A stretch of 21,393 nt of DNA from Planctomycetota bacterium (GTDB lineage Bacteria > Planctomycetota > Planctomycetia > Pirellulales > Pirellulaceae), in NCBI GenBank assembly GCA_026692885.1, contig JAPLNJ010000304.1:1-21393 (forward strand), in the 5' to 3' direction. The number at the start of each line of letters is the position of its first letter. Position 1 is the stretch's first letter. The notes under the pieces were generated by a model that ran no database searches, had not been told where the DNA came from, and saw only the letters and a list, made by a program, of their open reading frames with translations. This document shows positions 14,260 through 21,094 of this stretch, piece by piece. A program made the translations under genes and the position numbers.

Positions 14260-14569
14260 TCGTGGGCGACGGCCGCCGGCCGCCACCCCGCTGGCCGCGG
14301 TCACCGTCCGAGACGCAGGACCTGGTGATGAACATCCGGACGCACGGCCACGGCGATCGCCGTCGGCATCCAGGGGGACGGGCGCCGATCCCCACCCCGC
14401 TGGGCGCGACGCTGGAAATGAAAATCAGATGACGCTTGGCAGAAAGACGAATAATGCAACTGAGCGATGACAACTTGTCGCCACACTGAAGAACGCGAAT
14501 TAGCAACCTTCGGTTCTGACAACCGATGGTTGGACGACACCTGATACCCAAAAAATGAAGGTTGACACC
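14260..14569. other. Short gap with an imperfect direct repeat
   Basis: About 300 bp without a convincing gene. Two imperfect direct repeats of about 35 bp lie at 14264-14299 and 14374-14408, sharing CCACCCCGCTGG and flanks. Reading frames here switch between fragments such as ATPLAAVTV and PTPLGATLEMK, so this may be debris of a lost gene. The last 100 bp are AT-richer and probably hold the leader of the next gene. Confidence 0.4.
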
Positions 14570-15355
14570 ATGTTTACGAATGGTTGGGACGAAGCAACGT
14601 CCCTTGTGAAACGCCTCGTTGCGATGGACTATCCCGGCAGACCGGTCTACATCCTATCGAGCGCGAAGTTGCCCCCGCAATTCAGATCGTCTGACTGGGG
14701 CTACACCATGCCCGGTCTCGATGTGGTCCTGCGCCCGTCGATCAAGTCTTGGCATGGCCGTGGCCCGTGTATGACGGTTGATTCCCAAGCGATCCATTTC
14801 GCGGCCAAGAACGTTCGAGGCTTCTTCGTCGAAGATCGTTTGTTTTTCGGCGTTGTTCTCCACGAGGCTGCTCACTGGCTGGATAAAATCCCGGCCGCGT
14901 TTGAAACCGTCCACGATCCGGATACGGTGGAATCCGTACGGGTCACGTTCGCAGATCACTTGGCAGTGAAGGCGAGCCTGGCTGCAGAACCACAGCAGCC
15001 AGCTACTTCCGCCGCCCCGGCAAATCCGCCGTTCGACAAGCACGGTGCGCCATTCATACGTGCCAGTGTCCACCTTGCCAAGCGAGCGGCGGATATGGGC
15101 TGGGGACATCGCGTTAACCTGGCTGCGATTGTGCAACACGACTATGGCTTGTCCAGTCTCGCAAGCTACGAAGCCGCCCTGGGCGACGAACCGCAACGAC
15201 TGGCCGGATGTTCATTCGCTCAGATCCGGGTGGCTACGCCCCCGCCGGAGTTTGTCGCGATGTGGAAGGCCGATGTGAAACGGTGGGTGAACGGCCTGGC
15301 CGACGTGAACGAGGCCACGGCCGCGGAATCCCATCGTCTGTTGAACGTGTTCTGA
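14570..15355 (+). CDS. HExxH putative zinc metallopeptidase-like protein of the island
   Basis: A 261-aa protein from the ATG at 14570, which has GAAGG eight bases upstream; an ATG at 14555 would add five residues but lacks a ribosome-binding site. The motif FFGVVLHEAAHWLDK (HEAAH about residues 98-102) is a zinc-metallopeptidase HExxH with its Glu. A second conserved-looking motif, KHGAPFIRASVHLAKRA (about 157-173), offers further His residues and may complete the active site. There is no signal peptide or membrane helix, so a cytoplasmic or virion-associated role is likely. It is followed 31 bp later by the coiled-coil gene on the same strand. The substrate is unknown; a phage-type maturation or a peptidoglycan role would be guesswork. 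Confidence 0.7.
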   Translation: MFTNGWDEATSLVKRLVAMDYPGRPVYILSSAKLPPQFRSSDWGYTMPGLDVVLRPSIKSWHGRGPCMTVDSQAIHFAAKNVRGFFVEDRLFFGVVLHEAAHWLDKIPAAFETVHDPDTVESVRVTFADHLAVKASLAAEPQQPATSAAPANPPFDKHGAPFIRASVHLAKRAADMGWGHRVNLAAIVQHDYGLSSLASYEAALGDEPQRLAGCSFAQIRVATPPPEFVAMWKADVKRWVNGLADVNEATAAESHRLLNVF

Positions 15356-15373
15356 GTTTCCCAAACCGTACGC

Positions 15374-15380
15374 AAGGAGA
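15374..15380 (+). promoter_or_regulatory. Shine-Dalgarno site deciding a TTG start
   Basis: AAGGAGA six bases upstream of TTG 15387 is the strongest ribosome-binding site near this reading frame and supports the non-ATG start. Confidence 0.7.
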
Positions 15381-15386
15381 TGGATC

Positions 15387-16208
15387 TTGACTCGCGAACC
15401 GAAACGAATCGAACGACTGAACGACGGCCCCCCCCAGGACGCAACCGCCGTCCTGAAGGCTGTTGACCAACTGCGTCAGCTGGAAGAGGCGGATAAGGAA
15501 GCCGCATTCCACGATCTGGTCAAGCGACTGCACGGCGGTACCGGGCCGGACGCAGGTGGCCTTGCCGATGTTTTGCAGGCACTGAACAAAAGCACACAAG
15601 ATGTCGAGAACGCCATCGGGGTGTATCGGCAACGCCTCGCGTGGAAGGCAACGTTCGACCGCGCCAACGAAGTCACGGCCGCGTTACGCGAAGCCCAGCA
15701 CAAAGAGGCGGTCGCAGAGCAAGCCTACAACAACCTCATCCGCGATGAGACGGCGAAACACCTGCGCAACAGGGAAGTCCTGCAATGGGACGTCTCCCGC
15801 GCTGAACAGAACCTGTCCGACGTGAAGCGGGCGGAACACAGTCTCCTAAAGACCGCGCCCGAATCGCTTCTCCGGCATGTCAACAGCCTTCAACGACGGA
15901 GAGCGGAGTTGCAATCCGCCTTGGACGCTGCCAACAAGATCGCAGGGACGGCACGGGGCCACATTGCATATTGGACCCAATCCGATCGGCGTGAAAAGGA
16001 ACAGCGGGACCACCCGGCGTCTCCGACCACGTTAGTCGACGAGCAGACCTGCCGTTGGCGCCGTCCGGAAATGAGCAGCGACATAGCCAAGAATACGGTG
16101 GAAAGGCTGAAGCAATACGAGGATAAGATCAAAACCATCAGGGGGGAATTGAATAGCGTCGCGTCGCAGGAAGCCGAAGTGCGGGCCAGGTTCGTGCTGG
16201 TCGACTGA
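15387..16208 (+). CDS. Coiled-coil protein of unknown function, TTG start
   Basis: A 273-aa, highly charged, largely helical protein. Coiled-coil-like heptads run through about residues 20-50, 85-150 (for example AALREAQHKEAVAEQAYNNL) and 165-190, then again at the C-terminus (ERLKQYEDKIKTIRGELNSV). There are no membrane helices or catalytic motifs. An AAGGAGA site supports TTG as the start. A C8 run at 15428-15435 lies within codons 14-17, a place where slippage would silence the gene. It probably forms an operon with the HExxH gene. In phage-like islands such proteins are often structural or scaffold components, but I cannot assign a role. Confidence 0.65.
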   Translation: MTREPKRIERLNDGPPQDATAVLKAVDQLRQLEEADKEAAFHDLVKRLHGGTGPDAGGLADVLQALNKSTQDVENAIGVYRQRLAWKATFDRANEVTAALREAQHKEAVAEQAYNNLIRDETAKHLRNREVLQWDVSRAEQNLSDVKRAEHSLLKTAPESLLRHVNSLQRRRAELQSALDAANKIAGTARGHIAYWTQSDRREKEQRDHPASPTTLVDEQTCRWRRPEMSSDIAKNTVERLKQYEDKIKTIRGELNSVASQEAEVRARFVLVD

Positions 16209-16236
16209 GGCTACACCCCTGACCCCGCCCCCCCTA

Positions 16237-16300
16237 CGGGTCCCTTCTGGGGTTCTTTTGCAGGCGCGCGAGCATGGCGTGGGGCGCGCTTTGGGCGCGT
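16237..16300 (-). repeat. Right arm of a perfect 64-bp inverted repeat
   Basis: Exact reverse complement of 13900-13963. It starts 28 bp after the stop of the coiled-coil gene, and its inner flank is C-rich, mirroring the G-rich inner flank of the left arm. Confidence 0.95.
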
Positions 16301-16365
16301 GCGCAACAGCCCCGCAACAACAACAACAAGTCAGGCGAGGTGGCTTCCGATCCGATGGGAGCCGC

Positions 16366-16387
16366 CTTTGTTTCCATCGAAACAAAG
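16366..16387. other. Perfect hairpin with 9-bp stem
   Basis: CTTTGTTTC and GAAACAAAG flank a CATC loop. There is no T-tract, so terminator function is doubtful. A related GTTT/AAAC hairpin occurs at 20257-20282. Confidence 0.6.
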
Positions 16388-16532
16388 CCGCCTCGGGGCA
16401 CCTGTCGACGGGACTTCTGACGGGCCAACGTGTCGGCGGTACCAGAAACCATTGACACGTCCCAGAAAAAGGAGACATTGGTGGTTGCCTGAGTTGTTGA
16501 AGGGTGAGGCGTTAGGATTCCGGAATCTGGTC

Positions 16533-16559
16533 AGGGCCGCGCAGGGATGTCGCGGCCCT
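16533..16559 (+). terminator. GC-rich hairpin, possible weak terminator
   Basis: AGGGCCGCG and CGCGGCCCT form a perfect 9-bp stem around a 9-nt loop, followed after a few bases by GTTTCTT. It would lie at the end of the upstream transcript, but the U-tract is poor. Confidence 0.35.
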
Positions 16560-16578
16560 CGCCGTTTCTTGACAGCAC

Positions 16579-16593
16579 GTTGACCAGGTCAAC
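16579..16593. promoter_or_regulatory. Operator-like palindrome
   Basis: GTTGACC-A-GGTCAAC is a perfect 15-bp dyad, 132 bp before the tape-measure-like start, in the size range of dimeric regulator sites. A further CGTCAACC half-site follows about 60 bp downstream. No regulator gene is identified in the window. Confidence 0.35.
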
Positions 16594-16710
16594 CATGCCC
16601 CGGATCGCCACGCCGGCGGCCATCTGTCCCGAAATCGGTTCAACGTCAACCGGTGCCAGCGTGCCGATACAAAGGGAAGCGATGCCCAACGTTTGCGAAC
16701 CAACGTCCCG

Positions 16711-16716
16711 AAGGAG
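16711..16716 (+). promoter_or_regulatory. Shine-Dalgarno site for the tape-measure-like gene
   Basis: AAGGAG nine bases before ATG 16726 argues for this start rather than the in-frame ATG at 16693, which would place the site inside the gene. Confidence 0.7.
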
Positions 16717-16725
16717 TTTCTCAAC

Positions 16726-19521
16726 ATGCCCGCAAAACTCGAAATTGCCGCCGATATGTCCAGCCTGGAGAACGCCTACTCCAAGGTACTACGTCAAGTC
16801 GTTTCTCTGCAGGACCAGCTCGGCAAGTTGTCTTCCGAGAACATGCAGTTCGAAAGAACCGCGGGCGGGTCGGTCAAAGCGGCCATGCGGCTGGGGGACG
16901 AAGGCAGGGCCGCAGCGGACCAGTACACCAAAGCCATGCGCGCAGCCAACGACGAGATGAAGGCCGGAACGGCATCCAAGGAAGAACACCGCAAGAAGAT
17001 TGAACAGGCGAAAGCCGCGCTCGAAGTCGAGACGATGGCGATCAAGTCGCAACAGGCTGAAACGCAGAAGCTTAAGGAATTCAGCAAACAGGTAATCGAA
17101 GCGCAACAGACCGGTGCGGACAAAGCGAGGGCAACGTTCGACCAACTGACCGAAGCGCGGCGACGTGGATTGCTGACCGAAGAACAGTACGCCCGGGCCG
17201 TGAAAGAGACGTCCAAACAGGCTGACGCCGCACAACGGAAGGAATCCGAGAACCACAACGTCGCGTCCTCGATTGCTTCCGAGGGGGCCACGAAGGTGAC
17301 GGCGTTGGCGATGCAGTGGGTGACAGTCGAGGGCATCCTGAACAAGGTGGCTGAGGCATACCAGCGAGTTGGCAACAACCAAGTGAAAGCCATGGAAGCC
17401 CAGCTCGCCCAAGCGTCGCCTGACGCTCAGGTACTGAAGAATCTCGTTGGGATGTCTTCGGAGGATAAGACGAAGATCATCGGCGATTTGGACGCCATGT
17501 CCAAAGAGTTAGGCGTGGAATCTGCCCACCTTAAACGGGGCTTCGCTGAAGCGTATAGCAAAGCGGGCGGAGACGTCTCCCTCGCATTGGACGCAACGAG
17601 GCGCGCCGCGGAACTGAACCGCGTTACCCCCGAACAGATTCCCGTTGCGGTTGCGGCGGGAGCGTCCCTGTCGAAGTTATTGGGCACGAAGGATCCGCGG
17701 GTTGCACTTGGCTTCGCTTCGGAAGTGCAGTCCCGTTCTGCCGAGACCAGCCAAGAACGGATCATGGGCGTCTTGCCAGGCACGCTGTCATCTGTGGCCG
17801 CCACTGTCCCCAAACAAGCGAAAGCAGATGCTGCCCGCGAGGGCGGCGCGTTGTTGGCCGCACTGAACACGGCCGCCCCGCGTTCGTTCGACTCCGCAGC
17901 GACGGCCGAAATCCAGTTTAGTCAACAGCTCGCCAAGTTCTTCAAGCCTGTGCCACTGTCCGAAGAAGACAAACGCCTTACGGAAGGAAAGAAGGCGCGA
18001 ACCCTCCAGCGTATCGCGAAGCTGAAGTCGGGTGGGGGCGACGTCAGCGACGAGGAGGAAGAGGAACTTGAACAACTTCCGCAGCAGGAGAAGGAGCTAA
18101 AGCGGCAAGTTGATCGCACGAAGTCCCCCGCGGCCAAACGAAGGATGCGTGACCAGCTCAAGGAGATGGAATCCCGCTACAAGGAGCTGAAGAAGAAGTC
18201 CACACTCTCAGATGATCTGGTGAAGGATCGCATCGGCGGGATGGAATCTCAGGTGGCGATTTACGATCGGGAGATTCGCGGCGAAGGATTCCTTGATGAT
18301 CCAGAGACGCTGAAGGGGCGTATTAAGGCCCTGAATAAGTCTCCCGACGCGCAGGCCAAGTTCCTTTCCACCGTGCACGGTGAAGCGGAATTCGTCGAGC
18401 AAATGAAAAGTCTTGTCCGGGGCGACGAATCGGCGATCGTTGTCCAAAAGTTCCGCGAGTACACCGAAGGGCAAAACGCCATGCGCATCAGTCCGGAACT
18501 GTTCGAACAACAGTCCCGCGAACTCAGCGACGAACACGGTTTGACGCCCTCAATCAAGCTCGCCGCGAAGTCGCAGCGGGACAAGTCGGAGTTGGACGCG
18601 ACCCAAGTGAAGAAGGTCGCATTCGCGGAAAAAGGCCGGATCAAGAAAGACGCCGACGAAACCTTGGAAGCCGGCGCAGACACATTCATGGAATCGTTTG
18701 ACCAGACCATCGCCAGCCCGGGAACCATAATCGAGGGCCTGTTCGTGGGCAAGGCTCAGGCGAAGATCAATGCCCTGGCAAGAGCTGCGCATGGCATCCG
18801 TGTGATAGCCGGCGCCCGCAAAGGAACGCCGATGCAGTGGAACGGGATTGCCCGAGAATACACACCGGCGGGCGACGAGGACTTGACCGACGATGAACGG
18901 GACAAGGCCGGGGCTTTCGAAGGCAAGGCGGCCGCACTTCAGCGCGACTTGGACATGGTAAACCGGCCGAGTGACGCCCGGCTGCCGGTAGCCGGCAGCG
19001 CGCGCCCCTGGCGTCCAAGTAAAACTGATGCAGTGAAGACCGCACCGTCGGCGAAGCCGGACACCACCGCGGCGGAAAAGACGGCACGGCCGGCGGAACT
19101 GGACGGCACCGCGGCCGCGAAGACGGCACGGCATCCGGATGAGCCGGGACCCATGCGCCCGTTAGCCGCGACGGCCTCCGGATCGATCGAGCCGGGGATC
19201 ATCGGGACCACGGCCACGAGCCCGACGCGACCGGTGGCCGATTCAGACGAATCATTTTTTCTCGGGACCAACTCGAGTCCGATGAAGAAGAGTAGCGACA
19301 CTCCCAGCCGTAGGGCGGCCGATTGGCTGTCGGCTGGTCCCGCGCGGGGCTCCAGCGGCGACAGCGGCGAAGCCACCGCGGTGATGCGCGAAGTGGCGTC
19401 TGAACTCCGTAACATCAGGAGGAACCAGGAAAAGGGGCTCGACGCCCGCAACACCCAACCGAACGTCGGCACGTCGGCCGCTGCCGGCCAGCTGCTGGGC
19501 GCCCAGCGACAGACCCGTTGA
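16726..19521 (+). CDS. Phage tail tape-measure-like structural protein
   Basis: A 931-aa protein starting MPAKLEIAADMSSLENAYSK. Residues about 5-190 are Lys/Glu/Ala/Gln-rich coiled coil. Then comes a more hydrophobic helix (VTALAMQWVTVEGILNKV, about 192) and an Ala-rich helical region (LSKLLGTKDPRVALGF, then GALLAALNTAAPRSFDSAAT and FSQQLAKFF). That region resembles the tape-measure-like proteins I know from planctomycete phage-like islands. A strongly charged linker (DEEEEELEQL, about 440) and a Pro/Ala/Thr-rich repeat zone (about 764-802, two KTARPxE-like units) follow. It closes with VASELRNIRRNQEKGLDARN, a terminal helix typical of such proteins. No enzymatic motif is seen. In a tailed phage this would set tail length; here it could belong to a prophage, a gene-transfer particle or a contractile device. 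No other head or tail gene is recognisable in the window. Confidence 0.6.
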   Translation: MPAKLEIAADMSSLENAYSKVLRQVVSLQDQLGKLSSENMQFERTAGGSVKAAMRLGDEGRAAADQYTKAMRAANDEMKAGTASKEEHRKKIEQAKAALEVETMAIKSQQAETQKLKEFSKQVIEAQQTGADKARATFDQLTEARRRGLLTEEQYARAVKETSKQADAAQRKESENHNVASSIASEGATKVTALAMQWVTVEGILNKVAEAYQRVGNNQVKAMEAQLAQASPDAQVLKNLVGMSSEDKTKIIGDLDAMSKELGVESAHLKRGFAEAYSKAGGDVSLALDATRRAAELNRVTPEQIPVAVAAGASLSKLLGTKDPRVALGFASEVQSRSAETSQERIMGVLPGTLSSVAATVPKQAKADAAREGGALLAALNTAAPRSFDSAATAEIQFSQQLAKFFKPVPLSEEDKRLTEGKKARTLQRIAKLKSGGGDVSDEEEEELEQLPQQEKELKRQVDRTKSPAAKRRMRDQLKEMESRYKELKKKSTLSDDLVKDRIGGMESQVAIYDREIRGEGFLDDPETLKGRIKALNKSPDAQAKFLSTVHGEAEFVEQMKSLVRGDESAIVVQKFREYTEGQNAMRISPELFEQQSRELSDEHGLTPSIKLAAKSQRDKSELDATQVKKVAFAEKGRIKKDADETLEAGADTFMESFDQTIASPGTIIEGLFVGKAQAKINALARAAHGIRVIAGARKGTPMQWNGIAREYTPAGDEDLTDDERDKAGAFEGKAAALQRDLDMVNRPSDARLPVAGSARPWRPSKTDAVKTAPSAKPDTTAAEKTARPAELDGTAAAKTARHPDEPGPMRPLAATASGSIEPGIIGTTATSPTRPVADSDESFFLGTNSSPMKKSSDTPSRRAADWLSAGPARGSSGDSGEATAVMREVASELRNIRRNQEKGLDARNTQPNVGTSAAAGQLLGAQRQTR

Positions 19522-19588
19522 TAGCACTACGGGGGCCGCCGCCGATAGGATCCGGGGCGGCCGCCGGCGGAACCACGGGCTCGCAACG

Positions 19589-20170
19589 ATGTTGCCCCCT
19601 CCACCTGCCCGAGCGTACACTTTGCGCATGGTACGCCGATCGACACTCCAGATCCGGAAGCCGTCCACCGTGGCGGCGCCCAAGCCGCTTTCTTTGCCAC
19701 TCCAGCGACCCCGCCTTTGCGTCCACAGCCGGCAGTACGAAACCGTCGAGGCCTGGCTTCGCGGCTACGGCCCGCTGGATGCCATCCTTGACGTGGGCTG
19801 CGGTCGCTCGACAGTCGCCACGCTGGGGGCATTCCGGTTGCGGTACACGATCGACCCGCTTCCCCGCCCGCCAATTCCCGATGTCATCGCCCTGAGCGGG
19901 TTGTTTCCCGACGACTGGCATCCGCAGACGCGCTTCAAGCCGTCCGCCATCGTCTGCCTGGACGTGCTCCACGATCACTGGAAGCCATCCAGCCTGGCAC
20001 AACACCTGCTACGCCGAACCGAGCGAGTAATCGTCTCGATTCCGTGGGGCATCGAACTACCCGCTGAGTCGGATCCGGTCAACGTGCTGGTAGCCTGGTT
20101 CGGACGTCGCCCCCGCCGCTGGGAAGTGGAGCGGACCTTTCCGCCTCGCGTGGTCGCCGAATTCATGTAG
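19589..20170 (+). CDS. Class I SAM-dependent methyltransferase-like protein
   Basis: A 193-aa ORF; ATG 19628 is an alternative start 13 residues in, and neither start has a clear Shine-Dalgarno. ILDVGCGRSTVATLGAF (about residues 66-82) is motif I, the S-adenosylmethionine-binding Gly loop. RYTIDPLP supplies the acidic residue after strand 2, and AIVCLDVLHDHW matches the motif IV region, where a catalytic or binding Asp and a His follow. VIVSIPWGIELP resembles the later strand. At under 200 aa it is a minimal Rossmann methyltransferase. Its substrate is unknown. It lies downstream of the tape-measure-like gene on the same strand. Confidence 0.65.
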   Translation: MLPPPPARAYTLRMVRRSTLQIRKPSTVAAPKPLSLPLQRPRLCVHSRQYETVEAWLRGYGPLDAILDVGCGRSTVATLGAFRLRYTIDPLPRPPIPDVIALSGLFPDDWHPQTRFKPSAIVCLDVLHDHWKPSSLAQHLLRRTERVIVSIPWGIELPAESDPVNVLVAWFGRRPRRWEVERTFPPRVVAEFM

Positions 20171-20256
20171 GTTTCGCCCAGTGTCTTCGAGTACTCGAAC
20201 ACAGCGACGGCCTCCGCCGTTCCCCTGCAGCTGCTGTTGCCGGCACTCCCGAACCT

Positions 20257-20282
20257 CCGTGTTTCTGTGGAAACAAACACGG
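20257..20282. other. Hairpin with 8-bp stem
   Basis: CCGTGTTT and AAACACGG flank a 10-nt loop 87 bp after the methyltransferase stop. Without a T-tract it is a weak terminator candidate at best. Confidence 0.4.
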
Positions 20283-20292
20283 TGAGCCGACG

Positions 20293-20336
20293 AAAAAACC
20301 GCGCTCGAGGCGGATGTCTCCCGCCCCAGAACGCGG
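20293..20336 (-). terminator. Minus-strand intrinsic terminator-like hairpin
   Basis: Read on the minus strand, an imperfect GC-rich stem (CCGCG...GGCGG pairing CCGCC...CGCGG) is followed directly by six Ts (A-run 20293-20298 on the plus strand). It would stop transcription moving leftwards out of the recombinase region. A minus-strand ORF ending at 20337 abuts it. Confidence 0.45.
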
Positions 20337-20511
20337 TTACGCGAACCTGATTCCCTTTACCATCATCGGCCCGCCGGCGTGGCCACTGGCGAAAAAAAAC
20401 TTCTCGCCCCTAGTTGGCGCCCGGGAGTGGGCCCGTATGATGGAACTCGCTGAAAGTTTTGCTGGGCACCCCCCAGCCGCCCCGCGAGGGGCCGACATTA
20501 AGTATCTGTAG
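20314..20511 (+). CDS. Doubtful 65-aa ORF
   Basis: Reads NLIPFTIIGPPAWPLAKKNF and WARMMELAESFAG. No ribosome-binding site at a sensible distance, and its 5' end lies within the terminator-like hairpin. The opposite strand is also open (20337-20615, ending MMVKGIRFA). Either could be a small protein or chance; no family recognised. Confidence 0.2.
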   Translation: MSPAPERGYANLIPFTIIGPPAWPLAKKNFSPLVGAREWARMMELAESFAGHPPAAPRGADIKYL

Positions 20512-20521
20512 GACAACCCCA

Positions 20522-20695
20522 ATGCGTGGCAACACGGCCAACAGGCTCGGTAACTTGCGCGCGGTTCAAGCTTTGATCCGGGTAGCCGGGGAGCAAGGGC
20601 CGCGCGAGGCGGCACTTAACCGCCTCAGCAGCGAGCTACCGGGCCTGTCGGCTTTTATGCGCTGCAGGTTGTCCACACGGGGCCGCGGCTGCTAG
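20522..20695 (+). CDS. Possible 57-aa protein of unknown function
   Basis: From ATG 20522 the product reads MRGNTANRLGNLRAVQALIR, with an amphipathic helical middle (AALNRLSSELPGLSAFM) and a basic Cys-ending tail. The frame is open back to 20459 but that part looks less protein-like. There is no clear Shine-Dalgarno. It lies 48 bp before the next gene, in the same direction. Confidence 0.3.
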   Translation: MRGNTANRLGNLRAVQALIRVAGEQGPREAALNRLSSELPGLSAFMRCRLSTRGRGC

Positions 20696-20730
20696 CCGTC
20701 GCACCGTCTTGGCCACGCCTGGGCGCAGGG

Positions 20731-20736
20731 AAGGAG
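20731..20736 (+). promoter_or_regulatory. Shine-Dalgarno site for the 116-aa gene
   Basis: AAGGAG seven bases upstream of ATG 20744. Confidence 0.6.
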
Positions 20737-20743
20737 ACACAGC

Positions 20744-21094
20744 ATGTCATCCGCTGACCTACGGCCCGTCATGACCGCTGGCGACCAGGTCACGCCGGCA
20801 ATCTCTCTACTGCGGGTGATTGACGACATCCGCGGTACCGACGAACTCGTTGAATTCCCAGTTCCTCCGAATCTGCTGCTCACCCGCCTGGTGCGATTCT
20901 TCCTCCGTCACGAGCGGCGTGCGAATTTCTTCGGGGAACCCCTATTGTGCTGTCTGCACCTGAGCAAACAGGTCCCGATCCTCCACTGGCACGAAAACAA
21001 AGAATCGCATGAATCCGACTTTCCAGAACGGAAGGTTGCATTCCGGCGGGAAGAGGCGATCAAGTATCTACGACAAGGGAGGGCCTCGTCATGA
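20744..21094 (+). CDS. Small protein translationally coupled to the integrase
   Basis: A 116-aa protein with a good AAGGAG site. It is rich in hydrophobic and basic residues (VPPNLLLTRLVRFFLRHERR) and ends with SDFPERKVAFRREEAIKYLR, which vaguely resembles the wing and last helix of MerR/excisionase-type DNA-binding proteins; this is too weak for a call. Its TGA overlaps the ATG of the downstream recombinase (ATGA), so the two are almost certainly co-translated. A recombination directionality factor or accessory protein is a reasonable hypothesis from position only. Confidence 0.6.
   Translation: MSSADLRPVMTAGDQVTPAISLLRVIDDIRGTDELVEFPVPPNLLLTRLVRFFLRHERRANFFGEPLLCCLHLSKQVPILHWHENKESHESDFPERKVAFRREEAIKYLRQGRASS

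Larger units (their letters stand above)
16209..16725. other. Intergenic region with inverted repeat, hairpins and a possible operator
   Basis: A gap of about 500 bp between the coiled-coil gene and the tape-measure-like gene. It holds the right 64-bp inverted repeat, a short CAA tract (about 16310-16330), two perfect 9-bp hairpins and the palindrome GTTGACC-A-GGTCAAC. ORFs crossing it are shadows. It probably contains the promoter of the downstream gene. Confidence 0.5.
20171..20743. other. Gap with hairpins and two doubtful small ORFs
   Basis: About 570 bp between the methyltransferase and the coupled recombinase pair. It contains a CCGTGTTT/AAACACGG hairpin (20257-20282), a terminator-like hairpin reading on the minus strand (20293-20336), and small ORFs on both strands whose coding status I cannot settle. 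Confidence 0.4.

Noticed and set aside
13887..14432. Plus-strand ORF of 181 codons overlapping the small Cys gene
   Set aside because: His/Arg/Gly-rich shadow frame starting in the inverted repeat.
16693..16725. Upstream ATG for the tape-measure-like gene
   Set aside because: The AAGGAG site at 16711 falls inside that extension and is correctly spaced for ATG 16726.
16797..17412. Two minus-strand ORFs of about 200 codons within the tape-measure-like gene
   Set aside because: Phe/Leu/Cys-rich shadows of Lys/Glu-rich coiled-coil coding sequence.
20540..20640. Possible tRNA or att site near GGTTCAAGC
   Set aside because: No cloverleaf can be formed around it and no CCA-side acceptor stem is visible.
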